Of a stretch of 64,000 nucleotides of DNA, positions 10,712 through 22,767 are shown piece by piece. The translations under genes were made by a program, and so were the position numbers. Within the stretch, counting starts at the first letter, position 1. Each line of letters opens with the position of its first letter. A model generated the notes under the pieces. That model was given only the letters and a program-made list of their open reading frames with translations, ran no database searches and was not told the DNA's origin. The DNA is taken from positions 1,922,001 through 1,986,000 of the forward strand of contig JAPWGK010000004.1 in assembly GCA_029641185.1 (NCBI GenBank). Reading direction: 5' to 3'. The stretch is from Pseudofabraea citricarpa. Taxonomy: Eukaryota > Ascomycota > Leotiomycetes > Helotiales > Dermateaceae.

Positions 10712-11544
10712 ATGCCGGCCTCGACAAAAAACACTCTCGAACAGGAGATCTCCCGGCTCTCTCAAAAGATTTGGGGTATGCGTTTCAACCCTTTGATGAA
10801 TGATTTGCCATAGTAACTGCTGCCTTTGCCATCTAGAGCGCTACCAGAGAGTCCCATCGACCGAAAGAATCCTCATAGGCATTTCAGGAATTCCAGGTTC
10901 AGGTTTGTGATGAACGCACTCTTTGAATGTCCAGCCGTTGACAAATTGGCTTAGGAAAATCGACACTTGCAGCTCGCATGGCCAGCAGCCTCAACGATAT
11001 GTACCGCCGGGACCGAAACCAGCATCTCCCGAACTTTGCTGTTGACATCCCGATGGACGGGTATCACTACTCAAGAGCACATCTTGCAGCCATGCCAAAT
11101 CCCGAAGAAGCTATCCATCGACGAGGAGCTGCTTTTACCTTCGACGCAGAGAAATTCTGCGAATTGGTCGGTAAACTTCGCGAGCCGTTGACTGCAGAGT
11201 CGAAAACCATCTATGCACCAAGTTTCGACCACGCCGTCAAAGATCCAGTGGCTGATAGCATAGCGGTTTCGGCGAAGTCGAGGATAATCTTTCTAGAGGG
11301 GAACTACATATCTTTAGATCGCGAACCGTGGAAGTTGGCAGCGCAGCTGATGGATGAGAGATGGTTCGTGACAGTCGAGAGGGACGTTGCCCGAGAAAGA
11401 TTGGCGAAGAGGCATGTGGCATCCGGCATCGTTCCTGATACCCCAGCGGCGTATTACCGGATTGACTCGACCGATGGTTTGAATGCGGATGATGTTTTGG
11501 AGAACCTGTTAGAGGTCGACGAAGAAATCCCGGGGGGTGGATGA
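10712..11544 (+). CDS. P-loop kinase, YggC/FrcK/Yfh7-like
   Basis: Three exons (10712-10775, 10837-10902, 10955-11544) join to 239 aa. A Walker A motif GIPGSGKST lies near residue 40. It is followed by PMDGYHYSR (typically DGFH in the family), the HRRGA-x-TFD motif, YAPSFDHAVKDP and the Walker B-like IIFLEGNY. The lid region holds RERLAKRH. This order is that of the uridine-kinase/pantothenate-kinase-like P-loop group with bacterial YggC and FrcK and yeast Yfh7. Members phosphorylate small metabolites, though most substrates are unknown; FrcK sits in a fructose transport locus. Here the gene is divergent from a sugar porter, so a sugar or sugar-derived substrate is a fair inference. No signal peptide is seen, so it is probably cytosolic. 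An intron splits the Walker A motif. Confidence 0.85.
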
Positions 11545-11716
11545 TGATGCAGCGGAATGGAAAAACAATAATTGACTTGCATCACCTGATAACCAAACCA
11601 CTCTCCTGACTCGGGTGTATCACGTGCCAACCAACCCACGGCCCGTCGCTCACCGACGGGCCATCTTCCTCCTCGCCCATACGACATCATTATGTCTGCT
11701 CACCACACACGGTGCA

Positions 11717-14036
11717 ATGTCTGGAACGTCAACCCCAAATTCAGAAGCTCTACCGACGAGTAAGAGCGTGTATGTCCGAAGTCGCTGCTATATGATGGAT
11801 GCTTGGTAATAACCCCTCTCTTTTAGTTGTTCTGTCTGCCGTCAACGAAAAGTCGCCTGTGACCGTCGCCGCCCTCGCTGTGGTCTTTGCCAGAAGCACA
11901 ATTTTGAATGCGAATATGCTTCGACCGAGCGGAAGCCAGGTCTGCGTGCCGGATTTGTATCTCAGCTAGAGCAGCGGTTGGGTCAGTTATACGATTCTCG
12001 GAAAAGAAACTGAATCATACTAACCCCGCTTCAGTTGATCTGGAAGCTAGAGTCAAAGAACTTGAGTTGAAGGACCATACGCGAAATGATCCTATGGATG
12101 TTGGCGATACCTACATGAATTCGCAGGATGATACTGAGCTTCACGATGGGGCCGCAGCATTGTCTGCATTTGCAGCCTCGTCTGCTTCAGCAGCTCCATC
12201 TGCTCAATCAACAACATCTACCCCACCTGCAGAAACCACTCCAATTGCTGTGTCCAGCCCTTCAGATCCAGTGGTTCCATCTATTGAAACAAATGTACAG
12301 CTACAGACTCATGTCTTAGACTTAAGCAATTTTCGGACAGACACAAATTCACATAACAACGAATACGGCAACGGAAATGATCGCAACACATTCGACCCTT
12401 TATCCTCCAGCATCGTCACAGAGCTATGCACGGTATGGTTTGGAAAATATCATCCGTGGTTTCCCATTCTCCACCAGCCATCGCTATTCGAAGCCCTACA
12501 AAGGTCACCGACTATTCAAGCCTGTGACAGATACCTAGTCATCAAAGCCATCGTAGCCGTCACCATCCATGACTGCCAGTCTTGTGCCTCTACTTTAGAA
12601 GAGCGAGTCCAATGGTCGGAAACCATCAGGGATTCCGTACTAATAGAGGCCACGGGCAATGTATCACTCCAGTCAATACAGAGCCTGTTGATTTTGTCGA
12701 ATAACGAGTACGGCTGCGGGACAATGGGGAGGTTTTGGAATTTCATCGCCGTTTGCAAAAGGTGATCCTCCGCTCAACTCTTCCCAGTAACCCTACATAT
12801 CTGACAATGAATAGGTTGAGTCTCCAACTAGGTTTGCGAGAACTTGTCGCCAACAAAAGTGAGCACTTCAATAGCACGGCAACCGTCCCACCTCGCATCC
12901 TACCTCTACCCAACACAATTGTCGATCGAGAGGAACGGATTCGAGCATACTGGATGACAGAGATGTTGGATAGCATGTCCACTCTAGGAGCCGGCTGGAA
13001 TGTTCCCATGATGCCACCTTCGCCTGATTTTATCCTGCCATGCAGTGATTCTCTATGGGCATTTCACGAGCACATAATTAACATATGGTCATTTGGCGAC
13101 TTCAAATACTCATCAGCATTTTCACTGTGCAATATATTGGTTGCAGGAGAGCTAGGAGCTGTGCATACATTCCTGAGAAAACCTTTGAGTTTGAGCATAG
13201 ATGATCAAAGAGAGGCATGGCAAAGCGAAGCGCAACAACTAGATGAGAGGTTAACGAATTGGAGGGAAGAGTTTGTAGCTGCGGTTTTTCGTTTGATCAA
13301 TGCAGAATTTGCTCAAGAGGAGCGTGCGGAGATGGATCCAAATATTGTGCTTACTAACTGTCTTTTGAACACGTACGTTTTCAGAACACTTTATATCTGA
13401 CTCTAAACTGATAGTCTTACGAACAGTGCTGTGATCGTGCTTTTTGAACGCCTAGCACCGTATCCGAAAGGAATAGAACGAGACTATGATCATGTAAGCG
13501 ACCTCGATCTATTGTTAACAAAGCTGACTAACTACTGCTAGTGGGCATATGCTACTAACCGTTGCGTCTATGCATGTGATAATATGGCAGCGAAGATTCG
13601 ACGTGTGAATGATGACGAGCTTCGGATATGCAACCCACACCTCGTACTATCCATATTTACGGCGGCAAGATTCTACATCGGTAATATTTATTATTTACTC
13701 AGAAACTCTATTAAATGCTGACTTTCAATCCAAGTGTACTCAAAAGCCCTCGACGCTAATGTGCCGACCAACCTATACTCCCTAGCATACGCCTTGAATA
13801 TATGTAGCAAACGTTGGAAATTGGCCCGGAGATACGAGATTATATTACGGACAGCGGTGGCAGAACATAAAACGGCAGTTCAAATGTCGTCGCTCCCGAT
13901 TCAATTCTTTGATCTCAGATACCCTGCAATCGATCTTGAAAGTATATTCGATTCGTGGTATGCGAATCTCCTCCCAGATATTGCAGCGCTAACGGGGCTT
14001 TCGCCACCTACACGCCCTGAATCTTCAAGTGGTTGA
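11717..14036 (+). CDS. Zn2Cys6 transcription factor with fungal-specific regulatory domain
   Basis: Seven exons are proposed: 11717-11769, 11827-11981, 12035-12761, 12815-13372, 13427-13493, 13542-13680, 13735-14036. The binuclear zinc cluster starts at about residue 18: CSVCRQRKVACDRR, then CGLCQKHNFEC. A short linker and a heptad segment (QLEQRLVDLEARVKELE) follow, the usual dimerisation coiled coil. A Ser/Ala/Pro-rich stretch leads to the fungal_trans middle domain (WFGKYHPWFPILHQPSLFEAL, residues about 190-450). It would bind DNA as a dimer at CGG-type half sites. It lies only 172 bp downstream of the P-loop kinase gene, which makes it the likely local regulator of the sugar block. The first splice, between the short N-terminus and the zinc cluster, was chosen to keep phase. 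Confidence 0.88.
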
Positions 14037-14856
14037 ACAAGGAATTCCCAATATCAATAGAGGAACGCCTCGTGTAAAAAAAGGAGGGTTGTGGGATATC
14101 GATCCTGCGAAATGAAAAGTTAAAACTGAATTCTGGCACTGAAAGATGCATTTAGCGAGAGGCTACTTACGGCAGACCTGCCGGTCACTTTTTCTGACGT
14201 TGTGTTTAGAGATTATTGTTTGAAATCCAAATTCAGTTTTGGATATGTGCAAAGATACAGTTTAACCTGATGGTGTGGTATGAAAAAAAGTACGAGGATG
14301 ACAACCCTGGTAGGACCTATATATTTTCACGGAGGGTCTAACTGCGTCATCAATGATGAAAGATCTATTCGAGTCCGTCGTCTCGAACAAAATCGAGAAT
14401 CTAGGCTGTCCAGGCCAAACAAAGAGTAAAGAAAAGAGTCAAAGAGAAACCAATCCAGAAACCCTTGCTTATAACAAGAGACATAAACTAGCTCATCTCT
14501 TCAAAGTATGTGATTGGAGTGTTTTTTGGCTTCTTATTTCATAATCATAATACCAGCAAATATCTAATGCAACACTTTGAACTTTTTAAACTACTTTGAA
14601 GTAGCCTGAATATCTAAGCTGTGTCTCTCAACAGGAGTGCTTAAAATTTATCTGCCGCACATTCGTGAAATGTAATATTAACTGCCGTGTCTAAGTCAAT
14701 TCAGGATAGCCATGGTAGTTATTGCTAGTGTCATCATAACAGATAATTGAAATGCATTTTATAAGCGCTTATAGAAAAAATGCCTAATGAGCAGAGATGT
14801 ATAATTAAGAAGGCCTTTACCGCTGGGACATAATTCGCATCTTGCCGACTTCTTTA
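14037..14856. other. Convergent intergene, AT-rich
   Basis: No supported gene lies between the regulator stop and the dioxygenase stop. Composition is AT-rich, and one short frame (14353-14544) has no partner or motif. Confidence 0.55.
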
Positions 14857-16190
14857 CTAATCATAATACTTCTGATGCACACCCGCAATTATCTCTGACT
14901 CGCGCTGCTGCTCCACTTTCGTTCTAAATCGATGATCATTCGCAATTCTAGCTCTTGCCCATTCTAAACCCCCATTAGCACCATAATCTGGAACAGAGTT
15001 CGAAGCAAATTACCTTCTGCAGTCACGCTAACAAGAGATTCGGCAATCCCATTTTGAATACCCAGGCGTTCTAAGAGAGGACTCTTCACTGGTTCCAAAG
15101 TGATGGCTGCTTCCGGCCTTGCAAAGTAGATCAAGCTTAGTCTTGGTTTGCTTGTTTGGTCTTCCGGAGCACGAATTACGCGATGAACTGTCGACTTCAA
15201 GTAGCCTCCACTAAGAAATTCTAATGCATCGGCAACGTTGACAATTATCGAATCGGGGTTTGAGCGAACGTGTTTCCATCCTTCTTTGGTCTGGACTTGT
15301 AGACCGGCGACGGGTTGATGGAAGAGAAACGTGAGCGTGTTGTAATCCTATTAGCATTAGATAAATTTCAAGAGGATGTGAATTATGGAAATTTACGGTG
15401 TGACCCCGTGCCCAGATATTGTTCAGCTTCGAGTCTTCCTCAGCCGTGCGTGGGTGATACAGCATATACCGTAAATACTCTAGCCCTTTAGCTTCGTAGC
15501 GATGTCTATTTACAAAATACTCCTCGTCAATTTCCAACACGAATGCGAAGAGTCGAAGAAGTGGCAGCAGAATCTTGTTGTGGATGTGCTATAAATCATG
15601 AGCAGTATTCAACATAAACTGAGTGTCGAAAGTATTACCAGAGAAAACTCTTTTATTTCATCATAGTGCTTCAAGATGATATCTGGATGTGGGCGTTCAT
15701 GTTCGGGCGTGAACTTTGGAATGTTATATCTCTCATCGTTGTCTTTCGATGCAAGCTCTCCCACGGCTTGAGGCTTGTACCCTCGAAAATCTCCAGCTGC
15801 TGTATTGGCAAGGAATTTCTTCTTTTCCTCAAGAGGTAGTTTGAATAGCTCAGCCCCGATCGCATACTGACGTCTGACTTGTTCATCAGTAAGGCCATGG
15901 CCTTTCACGTAAAAAAATCCTAGTGAACGTTAGACAATTTTATCATCAACACAAAAATCCGAGGCTACCATTCTTGTCGATAAAGTTCAGAACTTGTGTG
16001 GCTAGCTCTTGCTTTCCTCCAGGTTGATCAAGCAGAGATATGTCAAGGAACTTCAGATCAGCCCATTCCACTAAACAAGTCAGTCGTCGGAGTATCATCT
16101 AGAGCATGGCATTTACTCACAGTTTTCCTTTGTCTGTGGAGGATATTTATACTCCGGTAAGTCGTCATCAAGGTTCTTGTGGCCCGTCAT
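14857..16190 (-). CDS. 2-oxoglutarate/Fe(II)-dependent dioxygenase (isopenicillin-N-synthase-like)
   Basis: Six exons (16190-16121, 16070-15969, 15919-15639, 15588-15397, 15347-15014, 14963-14857) join to 361 aa. The N-terminal DIOX_N domain reads LKFLDISLLDQ and NGFFYVKGHGL. The core has the iron ligands in RGHTDYNTLTFL (H and D) and in STVHRVI (second His), and the 2-oxoglutarate-binding RLS (Arg and Ser) within KPRLSLIYFARPE. All ligands are present, so the enzyme looks active. Such proteins hydroxylate, desaturate or cyclise small molecules using O2 and 2-oxoglutarate; the substrate is unknown. An acidic leader precedes the domain. It diverges from a Dal5/Liz1-type permease over 666 bp, which hints that the permease carries its substrate or product. 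A splice junction lies inside the HxD motif. Confidence 0.9.
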
Positions 16191-16856
16191 TTTGAGTTCC
16201 GTAGTCTGTAAGTATTGTGTTGTATAGTTCTTAGATATCAAGATCGATCAATCAAAAGGGAGATAATTATCACTTCGTGGTTCCCGACTTATGCTCCGAT
16301 TACTATGTAAGCAACTCTGCTCTTGTACTAATATCGGATGTACTGACGCGGGGTTATGCAGCTAGATGTCTAGAGGCTACTTTATGTCAAGCGAAAGGTG
16401 GGCAGTCGGTTGGTGCAGCGAATCAACACGTCGCTTAATATCACGACTTTTCTCCCCGGAATGACAACATCGGGCTCAACCAAAAAAATGTGTAGAATAC
16501 GTTGCACCGTTGTTATCTTTTCTCGGGTCCGTTCTTATCGGCAAGATAGCTCAATCTGCGGCACAGTGGCGGGTATACTAGCCAAAATGTCATGCAGTCC
16601 TGGTTCGGCCAACTTTGGTGCTGCCCGTTGAGATTTCCCCCTCACAAATTTTGTAATTCTAGTCCCTAAAAGCCATCGATGTATCCACTCTTGTCGAAAT
16701 CTAAGATTTCTTTCCATGATGCCATTCATGATATGTTTGTCGTGATTCGGTAGCTTGCCAACGAAGAGATTGAACGAATATGAAAAGTGCTCTTCAGCCC
16801 AAAAAGTTTATTGTTGAACTTTCAGCACACCAAGCTTCTCGGGCCTTTAAGTAAAC
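16191..16856. promoter_or_regulatory. Shared divergent promoter, dioxygenase / permease
   Basis: These 666 bp lie between two head-to-head start codons. Short frames on both strands (16398-16729) have no motif. It probably holds both promoters; individual sites are not resolved. Confidence 0.4.
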
Positions 16857-18589
16857 ATGTCCCAAGTCCTCGAAAAGTCTGGGTACGAGGCTGAGGTGGT
16901 TTCGCCAGCGCTAAGTGATGTCGCTCCGCCGCCAAAGAGATCTCTTGGGAGCCGAGTGCGCGAGATCGTCTGGGACAGCTTGGATCGATCTCCAGAGGAA
17001 CGAAAGTTGATCAACAAAATCGATTGGTTTATTTTGTAAGGCGATACAGCAAGATATGAAATTTCAATCTGCTAATCCATTGCCAGAACTTGGGCAGGTT
17101 TCACGTACTTTTCGAAGAACCTCAACCAGAATAATGTCTCCAATGCATATGTTTCTGGCATGAAAGAAGAGCTGAATGTCGTTGGTAATCAGTACCAAAC
17201 ATTTACAACAATGTGGACAATTGGTTACGTTGTCAGTCAGATCCCGTCGCAACTAATATGTACACGAATACGGCCATCTATCTGGTGTCCGTCCTGGGAG
17301 TTATGCTGGGTCATCGTAACTTTTTGTACTGCTGCTGTCCAAACACCCCAGCATCTATACGCATGTAGATTTCTTGTCGGTTTTGCTGAAGGCACATTCT
17401 ACCCCGCAGTCCACACAATTCTTGGTGGATGGTATACGAAGCGAGAGCTTGCGAAAAGAGCTTCAATATTCTTTGCATCAGCATTTGTAGGGTCCATGTT
17501 CAGTGGATATCTCCAAGCGGCACTTCACAGTGGAATGAACGGCACGGCTGGATTGGCGGGTTGGAGGTGGCTTTTCATTTTTGATGGCATCATTACATTT
17601 CCCATGGCAATTTGGGGTATGTTGCCCAAGCCTCTTGGCTTCTTGTCAAGTGCTAATCAAAAGCTTAGCCTTCTACGCCCTTCCCGATCTTCCCGGCAAC
17701 ACCAAAGTTAAATGGCTGAGCTCTGAAGAGAAAGCTCTGGCTTTGAAACGAATGGTAGACGAAGGAAAGGGTGAAGATGTGCCTTTCACGTGGGCTGCTA
17801 TCGTGCGAGTACTTGGGAAATGGCATTTCTGGGTTTATACCGCATATTATACGTGAGTTCTTTGATTCCTAGAATGGAACGGCCCAAACTAACATTTTCG
17901 CCAGCTTCTTCATTTGCAGTGAGAATATCGGCGGTTACATGAATTTATGGCTGAAAAGTCTTGGAACGTAAGTTTTCCTTGAGATCCGTAGGCAATGAAA
18001 CTTCAATCTAATTTCTCTTAGATATTCTGTCTCAAATGTGAATACGTATCCTACAGTAACCAACGCCATCACGATTGTCACTACTCTTGCATACGGCTGG
18101 ACAAGCGACGCCTTACAAGTTCGAAGCCCCATTGTGTATTTTTCACTTACCGTTTGTTTCTTTGCAGCGATGAATCTCGCAATTTGGGACGGAGTACCAT
18201 TTGGACTGAAGTGGGCTTCATATTACCTGACCGGTTTTGCACAAGGATCTGGTCCGATTTTTCTCACGATGGTAAATGAGGCATGTGCAGAAGATACGCT
18301 TGAAAGGAAGTTCATTCTCGGCACGACCAACTCTGTAGCATATGCATTCAACGCTTGGATCCCACTCATCACTTATAACACAACCAAGGCTCCTAGATTC
18401 TTGGTGGGAAATTCGGTCACTGTTGGCTTGATCATATGTGCGGCATTAACCTTGACACTGGCGGTCTACTTGCAGAATAGGGATGCGTAAGTACTCAAAG
18501 TATTGTTGCAAAATGAGTCGTTGCTAATCTTGAGCAGAAAGAAAAAGGAAACTGGCGAGAAGTTCAATGGATCAAGAGACAAAGTGTGA
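16857..18589 (+). CDS. MFS permease, Dal5/Liz1-like anion:cation symporter
   Basis: Six exons (16857-17035, 17087-17616, 17669-17852, 17905-17967, 18022-18486, 18538-18589) join to 490 aa with about 12 membrane segments. Family marks are the KLINKIDWFILTWAGFTYFSK-type entry into TM1, VVGNQYQTFTTMWTIGYVVSQIPS, RFLVGFAEGTFYPAVHTILGGWY, a central loop with FYALPDLPGNTKVKWLSSEEK, and NEACAEDTLERKFILG near TM10. Members of this group import allantoate, pantothenate, nicotinate, biotin or related carboxylates with protons across the plasma membrane. The cargo here is unknown. The divergent dioxygenase gene and the nearby O-methyltransferase suggest a carboxylate used by that group. The tail is short and basic (KKKETGEK). 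Confidence 0.9.
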
Positions 18590-19595
18590 AGAATCATGTG
18601 GGGATTTGAGTATAGATGGGTCGAGACGATATTAACGTTGTCCTTCAAAGCTAGATGTAATGAAAATAATATAAAAATGACTGGTAGCTTCAAACCATTC
18701 CAGTTTATTTCTCTCGAGTCCCAAGACAATTGAACTACAAATTTAAGTGTAATGATGTGCTATGTATGAAAAACTTGAACAAAAATTGCAAAAAAAAAAA
18801 AAAAGCCATGGATTATGTAATTATTCTGATACGCCCAGATAGACTGCCTCGTGTTCTAGCTGTACATAAATATTTATGGGGTATAGTGAATGGCGCTGAA
18901 CATAAGGTCGTGAATAATTATTACACAATGCCGAGCTAACAAAACCTCAAACACGTATAAGACCTCCCTAAAATCTCTAATATTGTAGTATGGCATGAAA
19001 GTTTCCAGATGCAAGTCGGTGGTCGGAACTTAGCCAGTGACTTACTCGGTATCGGTTGATGCCGACGACCGCGAATCAAGCGATGACACAACTCGCTAAA
19101 GTAATGGTGTGGCAATTGAAGATGTATGCATTTGGTTATATTGCTACCGGGATGGAGGCTGATGAAAGTTGTGAAGTTGATAGACCTTCGATGCTTCGAT
19201 CAAGATTTTGACATAGGCGGTACGCAAGAATTGAGAGGATACTCCGAAAGAAATTACATATAACATGCGCATGCCTACCTATCCATTTTTGACAACAGCA
19301 GAGGACAATCGGTCACTCTATCAGATGTCCACTATAGCATGCATTCGTGTCTCGAAACTCTTGTCACTGATTTCTACCTAAGTACGTACTAAGCCTCGTA
19401 GCTCTTCGCAATCCAAACGCAATTGAAACGGGAAAAGTGCTCGCTTAATTATATCCAAATTCAAATAATGTGGAAATCGATACTAGTAAGTTCCGATACC
19501 CGTTGCTATCGGTCTGCCAACGGAACATATAAATAGGCTTCCGGAATCCTCATAGACAGGATAATTAACTGCTCAGCATAATACCAAACGAAACA
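18590..19595. other. Intergenic with O-methyltransferase promoter
   Basis: About 1 kb without a supported gene. An A14 run lies near 18790. A TATA box (ATATAAATA, 19527-19535) sits about 65 bp upstream of the O-methyltransferase ATG and marks a strong, probably inducible promoter. Confidence 0.55.
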
Positions 19596-20345
19596 ATGTC
19601 AGCACCTGTACCTTCCTTCGACAAAAGCCGCGGTCGTGGTCCTCGTGACCCAAAGAATGAAGATCCTCGATGGGCTGCCGTAGATGCATATACTCTTTCT
19701 CATCTTCATCCTTCTTCAAAGCCAAATCATGCACTTTTGAGGCAGACTTTAGAAAACTCAGCAGCAAAAGGGCTACCACCTATTCAAACTTCATCTGTCC
19801 AAAGCAAGTTCTTGGCTTTGCAGTGCCGCTTAGGGAAAGTAAAGCATGTACTTGAGATCGGAACCTTGGGAGGTTATACACCAATTTTCATCGCCACCGA
19901 AAACCCAGAAATCCGCGTAACGACCATCGAAGTCTCACCCGAGCATGCAGAAATTGCGAAAGAGAACATCGCCAACGCCGGTGTTAGTGATAGGGTCGAA
20001 GTTCTCGTGGGCGCTGCCATTGAGGTATTACCAAAGCTGCTTGAAGACGTAAATGCTGGCAAGAGAGATCGTTTTGGTCTTACTTATATTGATGCAGATA
20101 AGTTGAACAACTGGAACTATTACGATTTTGGCGTTCAGATGAGCTATCCAGGTGGCTGCGTTATCGTGGATAACATGGTTACCAGAGGAGACTTGGTTGC
20201 TGAAGATAGAAAGGATGGTCATCATGTCGTGGGCGCGAGAACGGTCATCGAGGCTGCTGGGAAAGACGAGAGAGTAGATGCAGTTGTCATGCAGGTCGTG
20301 GCTGAGAAGTCTTATGATGGCTTCTTGATGGCTGTCCTTAAGTAG
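19596..20345 (+). CDS. SAM-dependent O-methyltransferase (CCoAMT/COMT-like, family 3)
   Basis: This intronless 249-aa frame is the full length of the metal-dependent class I O-methyltransferases. SAM motif I is VLEIGTLGGYTP; motif II follows in VTTIEVSPEHAEIAKENI. The metal-binding aspartates lie in YIDADKLNNWNYYDF and VIVDNMVTRGD. A proline-containing N-terminus precedes the helix that binds acceptor. It would methylate a catechol-type hydroxyl of a small phenolic in the cytosol. Being intronless beside multi-intron neighbours is unusual, but fungal members are often so. The convergent tannase/feruloyl-esterase gene 423 bp away and the dioxygenase upstream fit a phenolic role. The acceptor is unknown. 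Confidence 0.92.
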   Translation: MSAPVPSFDKSRGRGPRDPKNEDPRWAAVDAYTLSHLHPSSKPNHALLRQTLENSAAKGLPPIQTSSVQSKFLALQCRLGKVKHVLEIGTLGGYTPIFIATENPEIRVTTIEVSPEHAEIAKENIANAGVSDRVEVLVGAAIEVLPKLLEDVNAGKRDRFGLTYIDADKLNNWNYYDFGVQMSYPGGCVIVDNMVTRGDLVAEDRKDGHHVVGARTVIEAAGKDERVDAVVMQVVAEKSYDGFLMAVLK

Positions 20346-20768
20346 GAATTGTTTCCAACCGGTTAAGGTTGACTTAGATTAGGCAATCAAATAGTTTGAA
20401 CTATTTGCAGTATTATGTGATTTTATTGCGGAATGTGCACATTTATTTGTTCAGTCTTGATTCTTCACACAGTGATCTGATATTTTCTGACGTTGATCCG
20501 CTAGTAATATTTTGCAATGATGAACAAAAACAATGACTAACATTGAATGAATACCACATCAAGACTAGGTACACACAATGCAAAATGAGCTTGTTTTGGA
20601 GGTAGTATATGGAAGATATAGTTCCTGAACTAAATGCTAATAGTTACCCTTCAAACCTTTATAGCACTAGTGCTAAAGCAAACTCCATTCCATTTTCTCT
20701 GTAGCTGAAACTTTTGTGCAACATCTGCTGTCGAGTTCCAGACCTGTGCACGCACATTTTGTAGCACT

Positions 20769-22767
20769 TCAGCTGCATTTCCATGCAGCTGGGTCTGTTG
20801 AAGGACCTGGCCCGATGTATTTGTTGCTAGTGGGAAACATACAATGATTACGTGTCAACTCGATACCCGAGCTTGGTGTGTTGTTGACAAATTTGGTACC
20901 TGTAATTATTTCCGGTGCTTTGCCATTCTCAACCCAATCCACGATGCCAAGAAGTACATTATGCTGAGGATCCAGCGAGGGCTTTTTGTCTCCAATCTGA
21001 CCAATTCCCCAGGCCCCAGGGCCACCTGAACAATGTTGCATGCCGCTGATGCGAAAATAGCGGTAAAATGAGTCTGGTGTACCCATTGTTGTGTTGACCA
21101 TTCCCCAGTAACGTGCGCTATTGTCTGATGAGACCACAAAGTCCTCCATGCCATGGAAGTGAAGAAGCTTTCCACCGGCGTCTTTGAATGCCTGCAGGTT
21201 AGGGGAAAAGGAGGACACCCCAGCAATATATAAACTGATAGCTAGCTCGGCGTCTTTGGCTGTAAATGTGGCAATATCATAGTTAGCATCAGAGTAAATA
21301 ACATTCCGAAACCAGTCAACTGGTATTTGAGCTGCAACCCCGTTATAAAAGACAGCGAAAGAGCCCATCTCGGCCCCTGGCTGCATTCTTGGAAAGATAA
21401 GCTGGCCGTTGGTACCGGTAAATGGCGACAGCAATGCTGTTGCGCGACGGAGTTGCTCTGTGTTTAGGCAAGCTGTGGCTGTGCCATTGTTACAAAGGAG
21501 GCCACTCAAGTCCGGAATACATTTGTCAGGGTCTTCAATTATGCTTCATCAGATCGTTAGTCAACAGCAGTAGTAAGGGCCGAAATAGACTTACCGGTCA
21601 ACAGCCCCATCCAGCCCATCACACTGCTCAAGGATTTTTGAGTTGATGAGGGCCCTTTATTAGGTTAACCTAGGGTCTCTGTATAGCTGGCTACCTTCTG
21701 AAACAAATAGCACAAGGGCTAATAAGTACATACCATTTATCGGCCGTAACAAATCCAGGGTCAGATGAATTCAATCCGGCCGTCACAGAGGAATAGGCGC
21801 CTTTTGAGGTGAGTGCATTTGCATCAAGAGCTGGTGCACCGGCAACAACCCCATCAAAGTCCTCCGGGTACATCTGAATGGATTGAAATCCTTGTCGGCC
21901 ACCGGTAGAGCACGCAAAGTAATATGATTTCTTATGTGCAGATCCATAGAATAGTTCTGTGGCCGTCTTTCCAAAAACGGTACTAGTATGAACACTGTCA
22001 CACTTATTAGCTGATCTTTGTTTGACAACAGCTTAAAAATACGTACGAGCGATAAGACCAGTCTTTTATAACGTTATGTTAATAGATAACTTATAGGTTT
22101 CTTTAGGGCGAAAAAGAAAAAGAGATCACACCTTTGAACCCCTCTAGGTTATTCAACCATGAACCACCAGAAGTTCCATTATGGCCCCCATTAGCACTAA
22201 CAGCCGCGAATCCAAGACCCTAAAAATGTTTTAGTCAAAGGACAAGAATAAGTGTAGTTCAAAACTTGCGGTAGCGTAAGTCAGCGCCTCGTAGACCAGA
22301 CCTAAGAGAATTATAAAGCTGCCCTAATTCATCAACATATCTTTACTCACATCCACCCAAGCCGCCATTGCCAGTACTCAAAAATCGACCTGTCCAGTTC
22401 CGAGGAAGCCAAGTTTCCATAATGATGCCACTTGTTTGGGACGTGTTGACATACATCGCCAGTCGACAGAGATCGACAGGGGCGATTTGCGTGCTGCTGC
22501 TACCAAGGGCAAGGCAGGTTTCATTCTATGGTTAATAAATCCATTAGTATCTTGTGGCCCTCCTATATATTCTGAGTAACTAACCAAATCAGAGACATCT
22601 ACCGTGCTTCCTGCTGCATAATAATCCAACTTGTTCACCGTTGCATTTGGAATGGTTTGTGCTATCTTGTCCCCAATTTGATAGCAAGAGTCTTCAAATG
22701 TCACCGCATTTGCATGTAGAAGCATAGTAGAATGCAAGGCAAAAGCTCCAAATTGTGTAATACGCAT
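20769..22767 (-). CDS. Tannase / feruloyl esterase family, secreted
   Basis: Eight exons (22767-22585, 22525-22351, 22301-22270, 22219-22132, 22062-22047, 21994-21734, 21654-21595, 21543-20769) join to 529 aa. A hydrophobic N-terminus (MRITQFGAFALH..LLHANA) fits a secretion signal. The domain shows ETCLALGSSS, DLCRLAMYVNTS, METWLPRNWTGRFL and GFAAVSANGGHNG. The nucleophile lies in YFACSTGGRQG, the acid in HGMEDFVVSS and the histidine in GMQHCSGGPGAW, with cysteines next to Ser and His (CS-D-HC motif). It would cleave gallate, ferulate or similar ester bonds outside the cell. One intron appears to be GC-AG (donor GCAAGT at 22269), and one exon is only 16 nt (22047-22062). It diverges from a Zn2Cys6 gene with an in-frame stop. 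Confidence 0.9.
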
